Shown here one piece after another: positions 26,334 through 38,185 of a stretch of 64,000 nucleotides of DNA. This DNA comes from Himantopus leucocephalus (lineage: Eukaryota > Chordata > Aves > Charadriiformes > Recurvirostridae): the NCBI GenBank assembly GCA_003993805.1, contig RSEF01000003.1, positions 61,723,759 through 61,787,758 of the forward strand, read 5' to 3'. A model generated the notes under the pieces. That model had not been told where the DNA came from and ran no database searches. It worked only from the letters and a program-made list of their open reading frames with translations. The stretch's first letter is position 1, and each line of letters begins with the position of its first letter. A program made the translations under genes and the position numbers.

Positions 26334-29300
26334 CAAAACAAACTCACAGCTGACACATTGTTGCTTGTTAACCGAGAAACCTCTCCAGAACAAGTCAGAT
26401 GGAGCAGGGAAAAAAGGTTGTGGGTGAGTAACAGAAGAGATGCCCAGGCATGGAAGATGAATGGTCATTAGAGAGTAAGTGGAGCTATAAGCGTTTATTT
26501 AGGAGCCCCAAGGATTCCTGGCTGCCATTTGTCAGTGCTAAAAACACGTATTGGATGGGACACGCGGAGTCAGCTAACGCCTGTGCCAGCGCTCCACGAA
26601 CAAGGAACTTGAGCACTGGTAGGTATGTGGCTGGAGGACTGATGAAGTCCTTTTGGCTTCTACTGGCGCCCTCATAGCTCACTGATATTTTCTCTCCTTC
26701 TAGTTGTAACTTAATCTCTGTCTGCAGAGCTGCTTCCTTTGCACGCTATCCTGTATTTATATACCTCTATAACCAGGATCATTATAGCATCCAAAGTGGA
26801 ATATCTGGCCCTCGGTCCTTCCCCGCTGTGTTGCTGTTCTACAGTGAAGGCAGGGTTGGGTACTAATCCCTTGCAGAGGGGTTGCCAGCTTCAGCCTCTT
26901 TCCCTGGTCTTCTTCAAATATATACTTCAAACAGCCTGCATAAATCAGACTGGTTCTAGCCTTACTGTCCAGCCTGCAGCTGAACATATTTTTCCATTTG
27001 TGTTTACTGAAACCTGCAATTGGACACATTAGGCAGCCAAAATGATAAAGTCTTTACCTCATTCCTGTAGATATTTTTTTTTCATTTTCTAAGGAATAAC
27101 CAGACACCTCTAGCTTTGTTAGGGGATGTGAATTACAGAGGCAATTCCTTTTCTCCCTTCCTTCCTCTCCCTTCCTGCCCCCCAAAATGAAAAACAAAAT
27201 GATTCCTATTAAGGCAACAACAGATAAACCAGACCCAAATGCTTTACTGTACTGGAAGAAAGCACACTGCTCTGCACAGAAATTGCCTGGTTTATAGTGC
27301 TGTTTGCCTTATGTTGAGGGAGAGGAGATAGATCTTCAGAATAAGGTCTTACAAAAACATGGACTTCTATGGCAGAGCTAAACTGTAAGCTGCTTGCTAA
27401 AGTCGTATATAAATGAACCCCATGACAGTTCACATTACAGTTATAAATATAAAAAGGATAGAAAAGGCCTGACCTGGCACCCTGGCTGGTTTTTGCAAGT
27501 GTTATTTTGCATTCCTTCGAGTCAAGTGAAAATCCCCAAACACTGGACGGAGTCCAGTGATATTTCCCTGTGCCCTGGCTCGTCTCCTTGGCCGGGTTTG
27601 GAGCGTGACGGTGCATTGCAATTGGTGGTTTTTCTGAGCCCAACCAGCCAGCGTGTGTAGCCAGGGAGCATAACCAGGGATGTCAGCGACTTAAAGCCTT
27701 GCTCCAAGGCTCTTGGCAGTGCAGGATACACGTGCCCCCAGCACCCTACGTGCACATGAAAGCCAGCCGGACACGTACCAGGCAAACTGAATGTGGAGGA
27801 AATGGTGTCGCCCAAGCTGGTGTCATCTCATTTGGATGGCAAACAATGTCATTGGGTTACGGATATGAAAGCATCTGAAATGCCAGGGCAGCTTTACCTA
27901 TTCTGGGAGAGGTCCGCTTCTTGTTTCAGTGTGACCTTCTGGACCTGCTTCGGAGCTGTCTGAGGCACAGCATCAGGTGTCTTTGCATCTGAATTTAAGT
28001 ATTAAGTACAGCGAAATGAGTTAGGACTATAGGACTGAGAGGAAGGGAGTCTTACACAATGGTAAAAGCATAGGGCAGAGAGTCCAGAAGGTCACTTACA
28101 GTGGCACATACCTGATCTTATTGACACCACTGTGCCTCTCAGTTCCTCCCTTGTACGGTTGCCATAGACCTTGAAGGACATATTAATCCTGTGACTTCTT
28201 TGCAAAACCCCTTGGGGAGCCACAGAGCAAGGCTGTTCTTGAGATATTGTGAGTATCACCCTACATGGCAACTCTCAGAGCAACACAGGCCAGCAGTAAG
28301 GTGTCTGCATGGGCCACTGCTGCAACTCAGAGAAGAAAACAGGGCCACACACCATCATCTGAAGCACCTCTTCAGTGATCTCTTATCCTCCTTCCTCACA
28401 CCACAGTTACTCGTTTCCTTCACATCCCTTTGACCCAGACAAACACAGGAGCTTTCTAATAATCTCAAGAGGTAGTGAGAATCCAAGGTGTCTGCAGTCT
28501 TCTCCGCTTCTCCTGAGCCTCAGGGACACGGTGTGGTCTTTTCTGTAATTCTAATCTCCCAGCCTCAAAACAGGCTGTGTTTCTTTATGCTTTTATTTAC
28601 TGATTGTAAGACTCCCCACTCCAAATCATGCCCAGAAGATGAGAAATGCTGTGGGTGTGATGTTGGAAAGGATTCTTGCCTTGAATATATACTGTGGAAA
28701 GAAAAAAGCCTCCTCAGTGACTCAAGAGCAGCTTCATTAAGTGGAGGAGGGAACACCACTGCTTGGGCTTTCCTAAGAAACTTTTGCTACCGCAACTCTC
28801 AGGACATCTTGAGAAAGAGATTTTTTCTGTGTCACAGAAAGAAAGGGTCCTACAATTTGTCATTAAGATCAGGATAAGCATCTAGGCCAGAAGTTCTTAA
28901 CATCTTGTGGTTTATCACTAAGAAAACAAGGAGAAATGAGTCACTTGTAGCCCAAAATCTAAGAAAAGAGGAAAAAAAACCAGCCCCAAAACTAATAAAA
29001 GCTTTTCCTCATGCTCTGTAGTCCTCTTTCAGATGGGAGGCTCTGTCAGACACCATGTAACTGCAGCTTGTGAGTGGCAGAATTAAGATGACTTGATTAA
29101 ACCTGCATGGCAGACACAAGCTAGAGGGGAAGGAGAAAAGGATAGGATATTTTGATAGACGTGGGGCAAGTGTGTCCTGTGCTTCTGTTCAGGAGCTATT
29201 TTAGTTTGCCTGTGGAGCAAACAACACAGTATCTCTGAGGTAAAGAACTCTTTTCCTGTTCCTTCAAAATCAGAAGTTTTTAATGTTTAGGAAAAGAGAG

Positions 29301-32300
29301 AGGAAAATAAAATTAATGTGTACACAGATGAGCCACCCTTTTTGATAGAAAATAATAAATAGGTTTAGGATTAAGAAGTCAAAATATGTGTGTGCTGGCA
29401 TACAGATAACTTCTCAGAATATCTGAGCTGGAAAGAAGCCTTTGCTCACACCTGTGAGCTTTCACAAGGGAGCAGAAATCACCCAGCTCCCTGCCCTCAC
29501 CGGCAGGCAGTACCTGGTGACAGTGTTGTACTTTCCACTGATGGTAGCAACATCCCAGGACAATTCTTCACCAGGCAGTCAGCAGGAAATATATCTTGGT
29601 TTGGTTGGGCCACATTACACGCACAGTTAATCCAGCTGCAACTCCCATCACAATAAAAACACTGATCTAGATCTTAGGAAGACACTACCTTGCTATTTTA
29701 GTCACCCACTTCTTTTTATGTTAGCTGTTACACCAAGACTCAACTTCCAAACTCTTCTCTGCAGGTCAGACAGGCATGCGCAAGGGCAGGGACTGGCTGA
29801 CAGGGCTGTCATCGCTGGCTGTCCCAGTGCCAGCAGCGGCACCTGCTAGACACCAGTGCCATTTGCGCGTGACTGAGTAAGGACCACTTCAGCTGGGGAG
29901 ATGCTGTTGCAAGCTATACTCACTGCTTTCCAGCCAGCAGTTTCTTACAATTCTTATCTAAAAGCACCCTGTGTCAGCAAGGACACTATAGGTTCTGTGT
30001 GACTACAAAATGCATATGCTGCCCAGGTGCCGGGACGTAGCTGCAGTCCATCAGCCACGTGGGTGTCCGGTCGGCAGCGAGCAAGCCTCAGCACGAGCCC
30101 AGTCAGCACTTCTGGAGGCAGATGTAGCTCTTGGGACCAGCACAAACTTTCTCACCTAACTTGCTGACTCAGGATGCTTCAAGACGGTGATCTCATGTCC
30201 CTTTTCTCTAATCCTCTCTCCCCTTTCAGGAAGCAGCTGTTTACTGCTCGTTGGCTGACTAGCTAGTTATCTTTCCTGGTTTTGAAATCAAAGGCATCAT
30301 TAGTTGTTATGCTCTGCCACAGATCCACTTGTACTGACCTTCAAAATATTCTCAGCTTAAGGGCCATCTACGATTACAGTCTAGAGAGCCAGTCAGAGAT
30401 AGCATTTCTATTCCGTAAGAATTCATGGTGATCTGACATTTGTTTTTATTCTGAACTGGAATGAAAATTCAACACACTTAAACCTTCCATGTCACTGAAA
30501 TTATTAGTGTTACTTCAAGGAAAATATTTTTTTTTCTATAGTGCTGCAGCATTTGCTAAGGTAACAATATTTGCCTTCAGTAATGATGACATTGCAGTAT
30601 AATGTCAGATAAAATTTATGAAATATTAATATGTTAAATTTAATTTAGTCATTCATTTCGATATATTGACTTCATAATGAAACATGAAAATATATCTAAA
30701 TGAGGAATTCAAAATATTTTGAGTGCATCAAACATAATTGGGAAAATAGAAACAACATATTTAAATCTGATTTTTGAAATGTAGTGGAATTTAACATATT
30801 TTTGCAGCATTATCTTTCTGACAAGAGACATTTTTCTGTCTTCTGTCCAAAAGCTATGGCTGGTTCTAACAACCAGATGCTGTCCTGATTCAGCCAAATG
30901 GAGTATCTTACCCTGCTCCTTAATGCAACGCTTCTAGCTTCCTTTCAGACACTTCTTGTTCCTTTGCCTGTAGCTTCTGGGGACTGTTTCTGGGTGCGGG
31001 ACAGTCACCAACAGTTCTCTGTGGGACCCCTCAGTTCCACTCTGTGACAGACCTTTACAGCTCCCTGCTGCAACACACTGCTAAATACCAACCAAGGAAG
31101 GGCTCCCAGGTTGGCCACGTGCGGCTGTGTCAGAGCGCTGTGTGAGCTCTGCCCCACAGAGAGGGACACGTCCCGATCGCCTGGCCTCACCCAGCAGCAG
31201 TTGTGCTGCTTCTCCTTTTCCCGCTGTTGGCAATGCCTATATTTTAAGGAAACCTTTGGGAGCTCCTGTGGCAAGATACATGTTGGGACCATTCAGGCAC
31301 TCTAATTAGTGAAGAATACATCTGACTTCAGACCTTTGCTTCAGGAAAAAAACTGTATTAGGCCAGCATTCAGCACTAGCCTGCCCACTTTTCTAATTAG
31401 TTTCTGTTCTGTGTTTAACATGTGATCTTCTAACTCCATGGCCTTTAATAATATGGACCTCTGTTGCCCCAGAAACTGCTTTCCTCTCCTTGAGATGCAG
31501 CAGTTGGTTGCAGTGAAAGGACTCAGACACGCTTTTTATGTGAAAAAACACCCATGGCCTAGTGGCAAGAGAAGAAAATAGAAATGTCATGAGAGTTTCT
31601 CCCCGATGGCATCCAGACTGGCTGTCTTTCTGGAAATACCAGAAGGTCCGTCCATTCTCTTAGACTTTGAGGAAGAAATACATGAGACATGGCTAAAGAA
31701 GGTGATTTTGGAAAGTGACCATAGGGCATTAGCACTGCATGCTTTGCTGCGTGAATGGTAAACCTTATGAAAGTGCCCAGACTTCTGGACAGGTGCATTT
31801 TGTGTAAGCTGGTGTTAAAGGGAGATTAGGAAATAATTCAGACATGTAAGCTCCCACTCCCTCTGCAGTGGGGTACAGGATTTATGAAATGTTTAATGTA
31901 TGACCTCTCATGATGGGTCTCTGGCTATTTGTACCTTCTTGCTTGCCAAATTATTTTAAAAAGAGAGCAAAGGTGCTTGGCCTTTTTTTTTGCCATGGAG
32001 ATACTATTAATTATGGTGTTAAGAAGTAGCGTATTATTGGAAGAATGTATGAGGTCACCACAGTGACATCAACAATATCCAAAAGAAGGAAAAACTAAGA
32101 CTAGTTTAGGGTTGTGGCAGAGCTCAGAGATAAACTTACCTAAGCATGAAAGGGGGCATGTCACATTTTGCATTCAAGGTAGGATACGAAGCTAATAACA
32201 GGCTAAATCCAAATCCAAGAAGAGATTTAGGCATTGTGAATAAAGCGAGCATCTTTGCATCTGTCTGATACTTAAAGCCTTTTGCGTTAAAAAGTCAATG

Positions 32301-32528
32301 AATAAAACCCATAAAGATGGGGACTGCTCTCTTTCAAGAGATCTCACTGAGGTACAGTTATGCTCCTCCATCTCGCTATCACTCTCCAGCCTTGTGAGCT
32401 TCCTCTTGTCCTGACAGTGGCTAATCTTGACCAGGAGACACCTTACCTTATTAGTTTTCCTGTCATGGACCATCTTCTGAGCGTGTGAAAGGTGACACCC
32501 TGTTCCCCTCAGCCTCAAGAAACCTGAA
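26334..32528. other. Noncoding DNA, 6.2 kb, no supported gene
   Basis: Frames up to 144 codons (27209-27643 minus) overlap others on the opposite strand and encode nothing recognisable. Two small CpG clusters occur at about 29990-30090 and 31105-31190. DNA at 30590-30730 is strongly AT-rich with many ATTA words. A weak MIR-like segment is listed separately. Confidence 0.6.
28095..28160 (+). mobile_element. Possible MIR-like SINE core fragment
   Basis: The order 'cacttaca', then 'ccactgtgcctctcagttcc' and 'tcccttgtacggttgcca', resembles the MIR core 'ctctgtgcctcagtttcctc' followed by 'atctgtaaaatgggga'. The match is short and there is no tRNA-like head, so it could be coincidence. Confidence 0.3.
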
Positions 32529-32529
32529 C

Positions 32530-32560
<31 letters not shown>
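32529..32560. repeat. (CA)n dinucleotide microsatellite
   Basis: About sixteen CA units with one interruption (CACG). The minus-strand frame that starts here with Cys-Val repeats is an artefact of the repeat. Confidence 0.96.
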
Positions 32561-35500
32561 GGTCTTTGCCTCCTACGTAAGTGCTTTAACCACAAACATT
32601 CAACACAGTGGAGCGACAACATCTCCTCATCCAGGAGCAGCAGCAGGTATGGCCTGTAAGAAAAGAATGAGCTGGCTGTCTGCACTTGAATGGGTGACTC
32701 AGGTGCCTAAGTTTTGGAAGCGGCATCAAAGTACAGTTTACTCTTTCACCCTGGCTTACTATTCAGGATAACCTGCAGGAAAGCATCTCAGTCCCTGAGA
32801 GTGACAAGGTTTCAGATGAATTCCACTCTTCAGCCTTTGCCTCTTGGCTGTCCTATGGGCTCTGGTGTTGTGTGTCCAGTCTCCCCACCTCTAAACTCTC
32901 TGTTTGCAGCACTGGGAAAATAAGTGGCTCAGACAAGGCTGTGAATTCCCCTCTCATAGCCAGCACCTTCGAAATTAGAGGGTAACAGTGTGTGGTATTA
33001 TCATGCCTATATCCCTTTACTTCTTAGAAGTGGTAAGACAGCCTCCAAATACAAATGCTATCATAAAACAGGTGTGGGAGTGGTAACAAATTTTGTCCCT
33101 GCTGACCAACGTAACTCAAACTGTAATTTCAATTAAGTCAAAAATACTGCAAACATTTGGGCACAGTGATAAAAGGAAGCCACTGTAAACACACCACAAC
33201 CCAAGAAATAATCATGAGCCCCCATATCCAGATTAGCTGCTCCTGAGCATCGGTTTCTCTCCCAGAATCAGAAAGGAAAGAAATCCAAAGGAATAAACCC
33301 ACCCCTTGTCTTTCCATGCCTTTTAGACTGTAAACTTTTTCTGACATAAATTATGTCATTGATACTTTGGTACAAAGCTAGCAGAGCAGAATCCCTAAAA
33401 CAGAACTTTAAAATGTACAGTTGTAAGTTAGTATAAATGTTTACTACTTCTGAAGATAAATTCTATATGTGGGAGTCACCATTTGCAGGCTGGACCTCAA
33501 ACACTTTATCAACTGGTATCAGGGTTCCATTTTTCGCCCCCTTTTCTAGTTTCCTCCTCCTTTGAAATGCTTCATTTTGCACGTTTCTCTTTGTTGAGCG
33601 TTTTTAAAATGCTTCTGGCAGAAACATTTTACAAGAGGGGAGGATGCCCCGGGCTTCTTCCCGGAAACTAGGAGACTCTGTGTGTGGGGAGGCTGACGCC
33701 AGCTCTGCAAACCCTGTAGCTCTGCATAAAAAAAGTCTTTTTTTACTTTGAGTAAACATTGGAAATCCATTATTTACAGACTGTATTGTAAACATCTGTG
33801 GCAGAGAAGTCTTCTTATTGTATGCCTGTAATGACAAGGGCAAACCCAGCACAGGAAGAAGGAAGGACCAACCCACTTAACAGAATAAGACTTACTTGAA
33901 TTCATTTTAAAGCCACCAACAAACAACTGATGGTTTAGCTGACGCAGAACATAAACAAACAAGAAATATTCAGGATACCTACATGACATGGTGGCTCCAT
34001 CAAAATAAGCAGGAGGCTTTACATTGGCATTGGTGTCAAGGCTGAATTTCTAATCTGTTTTTCCCTAAAAAAAAAACCCCAAAACAACTGAAATTGCTCA
34101 GCTCACATTGTAAAAAGAGGGTTAAACTAAAGTTTTCTGATTGATAGGGGTACTAGACACACATTTTTTAGAAACTTCCAGGATACTTAACTATAGCAAA
34201 AGTGAAAATATTGTGCTAAGTCTAAAGAAGGAAATCCTACAATAACTTCATGGACCTTGGCAAGGGACATTTCCACACTGCTAGTGGCTGGCTGAGCTCT
34301 TGACTGTTGGTCATCGGTGGTTTCAACCAGTCATTAGTGCTTTTCATTTCAATTGTTGCCATGGTCTTGTAACTGCACTTTGATAGGGGAGGTTGTCCAC
34401 CATTCTCTGTCATGTTGCACTGAAGGGTGCCCTCAGGAAATCTCCACAGCCTCTGTTATATGTAGCTCATCCCAACTCTGAGCATCCAAAGAATGTTGGG
34501 GCAAAAGTTTGCTGCCATTTTTTGACAGAAGACTGAATGTGTAACAAAATTTTATTTTTTTCCCCCCCAAAATAACCCCTGCTTCAGCTGTTGAAAGCAG
34601 ACAGAATTAGAATTGAGGTTTGGTTCTCTCTCTTACTACAGATTTTATTTTCTCACAGTCAATCAGACACAATAATATGTTTTAACATACTTGTATCATC
34701 AAACCTTTTCACTATTTTATATTATTTGTTGTAGCAAATCCCTTTGCAGATGAAGATACAGTGTGCATCCCCTCTGCCAAAACCTTCTCTTCTCAGCTCA
34801 CACTGATGCTCCCACTCCCTGAAGGCTAGCCTCGACCATCAGACACTTCATGGGCTTTAGGCAATGTAGACCTTGGTGTAACTGGAGTGGCTGATTACTG
34901 TTCCCAGCACAAGGTGGAAAAACCTGAATATACCTTTGCAGAACTCAATCCCAACTAATGTTTTTTTATGACAGTTGAAACTACTGAAGAAAGCTTACCT
35001 TTCCCAATGGTCAAAAGAAACAATTCATAGAATCCAGAAAAAAAGCTATTTCTTACATACCGGTATCTCACATGTCAGTAGGAAGCTTGTAGAAGGCACT
35101 GGGAGGTTAGCCTTCAACAACAGTATATTGCAAACTACTCAACTTTGCCTCAGCCAGAAAAAAAATGTTAGTGATACCCTCTATAGCAGGTAGAAGATAC
35201 CAGATGGTGCATGATCTCTGGCTAAAGCTATTGTTATAAACAATTGTACTCAAAAAAACTAAGCCAAGAGTTTTCCTTCTCATTGTCTAAAAAATGCAAC
35301 TCAGAGAAGCACTCATATCTTGAAATATACAGAAACACTATTTTATAGTCAAGCCTTTCTGTCATTGCTACTAATAAAATAGCACTTCTGATGATCATTT
35401 CCGCACTTAAGCAAATAACATAATTCTTCTGTAAAAATTTTCTTTGAAAGTACATTGATGGAAAAGTGTGACTGTTTCTTTCCTGTACAAAACATATCAC

Positions 35501-36299
35501 TGGACACTTTCTGGTTTGCATTCACATGATTCAATTTGAACATTTTTGTCCTGGGGGCTGGTCATTTTTGGTGTCCCTAAAATCACTTTACTGCTTTTCT
35601 ATATTGCTTTTTCATGACATGACTGGGGGTCAAATGAGAGAGCAAAGAGCTGAAAAGCCTCCATGTTACTTTCATTTTGATTAACACATAATTGAATTGA
35701 AATTAAATTTTTCATTTAAATCTCACCAGCCAGAAACTTGTAAACATCACTGAATACATCTGAACAAGCTAAAAATCAGGTTTACATATAATTTTTTTTT
35801 ATTGCCATGTTTCAGCCAGCAGGGTGTATTCTCTCTGACATCAACCAGGATGTCACAAAAAAGCCTCAACTTCAGCAGAAAAAATGATGAGGTTAAAGAA
35901 CTTGAATTTTACTGCTCAACAGTGAGCCATACTGTGTCTTACATAAAATTCCTCTGTACAGCACTCCAAAGCTAGGAATAACACAGGAGCCTGAGAGATT
36001 TATATGCCCAACTTCTACTGATTTTTTTTTTCCTTTCTTGCTGATTTGTTAAGGTAAAGATATTTAGCAGAGTGGCTTGATTTACTAAGCATGGATTATT
36101 ACACAGACCACTATATATGGCACAAGTGAACACACTCGGTCTATTCATCTTTGGAATAATTCTGTCAGGATCTTGCCTGGAGCTGTTAGCCAAGAACAAT
36201 CTCTCCAGCAAAAGGGAGTTTCTAGTGACTAACTGACAAAACAATTATTCTAATTGTACAAGCTGAAAACTGGTCAAGACATAGACTTACAGAAGCTGG
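32561..36299. other. Noncoding unique DNA
   Basis: Open frames are below 100 codons with no recognisable product. A-rich and T-rich runs (34067-34086, 36020-36033) are short. No repeat family was recognised. Confidence 0.6.
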
Positions 36300-36530
36300 A
36301 GATGGTTTGGTCATTTAGTCCCTTCCTGTAACAATGCATGATTATTCCCTACACAGCATCTCATGCAACGTGTTGTCCCAGGCTGACTTTAAACATCCTA
36401 ACTTTACTGTTCTCCCATCATTTTGCTGTGGGCTTCTATTCACAGGCTAACAGGCTGTAGGAAATCATTGTTGTTATTCAACCTACAGTTCCCTTTTTAA
36501 GTGTAAATAATGACTCTCAGTGTGACTCTG
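36300..36530 (-). mobile_element. Ancient CR1 LINE fragment, reverse strand
   Basis: In plus-strand reading the segments 'tttggtcatttagtccctt', 'gcatgattattccctacac', 'gctgactttaaacatccta', 'gtgggcttctattcacagg' and 'ttattcaacctacagttccc' follow the antisense of the old CR1 lineage shared with turtles and crocodilians ('catctagtcc', 'gcaggattgttccctac', 'tattcaacctaaatttccc'). The element therefore lies on the minus strand. The 8-mer tail is not recognisable at the left end, and divergence is high, much older than the other copies. The right boundary is uncertain. Confidence 0.7.
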
Positions 36531-37919
36531 TCTCCTCTCAGCTGATAGACCTCATGGACCTTCTGGGACAACATCATCCAAACCCATTACATTCCTGCTG
36601 GCCAGCCTCTATGTATTTAGTGCTTCCAAGCAGACCAGAAATCAGTGCCATCAAATACGAAGGAAAAGAGGAGATACAAAGATAAATTAGTTAAAGAATG
36701 CAAGCTTATGTCCACATTCTTCAACAGATTCTGGTTATAGTCAGAAAGACATTGACTGACCTGAAGCTGTGTCAGAATGAGCAGCAAAAAAGGCCCAACA
36801 GGTATCCATGGCAATGTTAGCTGCTGCTTTCGTTCGCAGAGTTCACAGACAGGGACCGTTGGTCTGTGCCTAATCTCAAAGGTCTAATTTCTGCAAGGAT
36901 TTATTTTTAAACTATTGACTTAAAGGGAAGGGATGAAAACACTGCGGAATGTGTCCTGAACACCCATAGGAAAGGACGCAGTTTAGAGACTGCTGTAGCT
37001 GCCAGCAAACCTGCAACATTGGACTTGAAAAGCTCAGTCCCAGTCTCTGACTACAAGCAAAAGATAACACATGTTGGCACAGACAGCAACACTGCTGTCC
37101 AAAGCGGTCCAAGTGTAACGGTGGCGGAGTATAAAGCAACGTGTGATGAGAAGCTGACGTCATGACTTCCCCAACGCCGAAGGGTAGGACTTCGCCTTTG
37201 AAGGTACAGCCACCCCAAACTTGGGTCGTCCAGTAGTGGGATGGCAGCCAGGGTGGTGGACTACACAGCGAAGAGCAGCTTTGTGCCTCTCACTGTCAGC
37301 AGTTTGGCTTTGCTGGAAATTGCCATCCTGAACTTTCCTCCGCCCGTACATGTACAAAAGTAGGCATATAGTTTTCCTGTACATACTATTTCTCATGTCC
37401 TATAAGATCCCTCAGAAGAAATAATTGGGGGTTTTGTACATTTTCCAGCAGAATAAATGTAAAAAAGAAAATTCAGTGGGTGACGTCTTTTCCTTGTTGT
37501 TTTCCTCAGAGTAGTTCTTAAAAGTACAGAAAATAGCCAAATAAAGTTCATGTTAATGATGGAAAGCTTTAGGTTCCTGTGACAACTCCTATTTAATTGC
37601 CTTAATGAAAAGAGAGAAAGAAAAGTTATACTTTTTCCAGAAATATTGTGATTTGTTTCATCGTTACAGCAGGAATCACTTATATGCTAATTGCACATAA
37701 ATTATGCAAACCTCCTTCAAATATTAATATTAACATATAATATCATGAACTTTACGGGAAAACTAGCGAAGGTGACGTTCTTTTGGCGTTCTATAAATGT
37801 GCATTTCTCACCTTAAAATAAAACCCACTAATGATGATTGTTTCAGCCTAGCGTAATCCATTCCATTTTCCCCAGCGGAACCAGGTGATCTGGTCTTTTA
37901 AGGGAGCCTAGGACTGGCA
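36531..37919. other. Noncoding DNA with CRE site and AT-rich homeodomain-like stretch
   Basis: It contains the CRE octamer at 37155 and a small CpG cluster around it (37085-37200). An AT-rich stretch at 37676-37745 carries TAATTGCAC, ATGCAAA and AATATTAATATT words. No coding exon is supported. Confidence 0.55.
37155..37162. promoter_or_regulatory. Perfect CRE octamer TGACGTCA
   Basis: TGACGTCA is the full palindromic site for CREB/ATF proteins. It lies in a short CpG-containing patch (cggtccaag, aacggtggcggag, acgccgaagg), with the TATA-like word gagtataaag about 30 bases upstream (37126-37135). This resembles a small promoter, but no transcript is visible in the sequence. CpG-containing octamers are rare by chance in CpG-depleted DNA. 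Confidence 0.45.
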
Positions 37920-37956
37920 CTAGGCTAGGTCTAGCCTAGCAGTCCTGGAAAGGGAA
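37920..37956. repeat. Nested inverted repeat beside the CR1 copy
   Basis: The inner arms CTAGGCTAG (37930-37938) and CTAGCCTAG (37941-37949) are perfect, with a 2-base spacer. The outer arms AGGACT (37920-37925) and AGTCCT (37951-37956) are also perfect. Together they make a 37-base imperfect cruciform. It lies 40 bases from the end of a CR1 copy that contains an assembly gap. Confidence 0.85.
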
Positions 37957-37995
37957 TAAATATAAAGTCAACTGGCGGGAAGCACTTGGTTAACA

Positions 37996-38185
37996 TCATA
38001 GAATCATAGAATCATAGAATCGTTAAGGTTGGNNNNNNNNNNNNNNNNNNNNNNNNNNNNNNNNNNNNNNNNNNNNNNNNNNNNNNNNNNNNNNNNNNNN
38101 NNNNNNNNNNNNNNNNNNNNNNNNNNNNNNNNCACCTCTATGTCTTTCCTGTAGTGAGGGGCCCAGAGCTGAACATCCAGCTTGT
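37996..38185 (-). mobile_element. CR1 LINE, reverse strand, interrupted by assembly gap
   Basis: The left end 'tcatagaatcatagaatc' followed by 'gttaaggttgg' is the antisense of a CR1 3' tail. To the right of the N run, 'cacctctatgtctttcctgt' and 'agtgaggggcccagagctga' match the antisense of CR1 sequence that normally lies several hundred bases from the 3' end. Both sides therefore belong to one minus-strand CR1 whose middle is missing from the assembly. CR1 similarity stops near 38185, giving the 5' truncation point. Confidence 0.93.
38033..38132. other. Assembly gap (100 N)
   Basis: Exactly 100 undetermined bases, the usual placeholder for a gap of unknown size. By comparison with the CR1 layout as I remember it, the true missing sequence is likely to be roughly 400-500 bases of CR1. 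Confidence 0.98.

Noticed and set aside
32192..32557. 121-codon minus-strand frame with Cys-Val repeat
   Set aside because: Its start is the (CA)n microsatellite read in frame. The rest has no recognisable domain.
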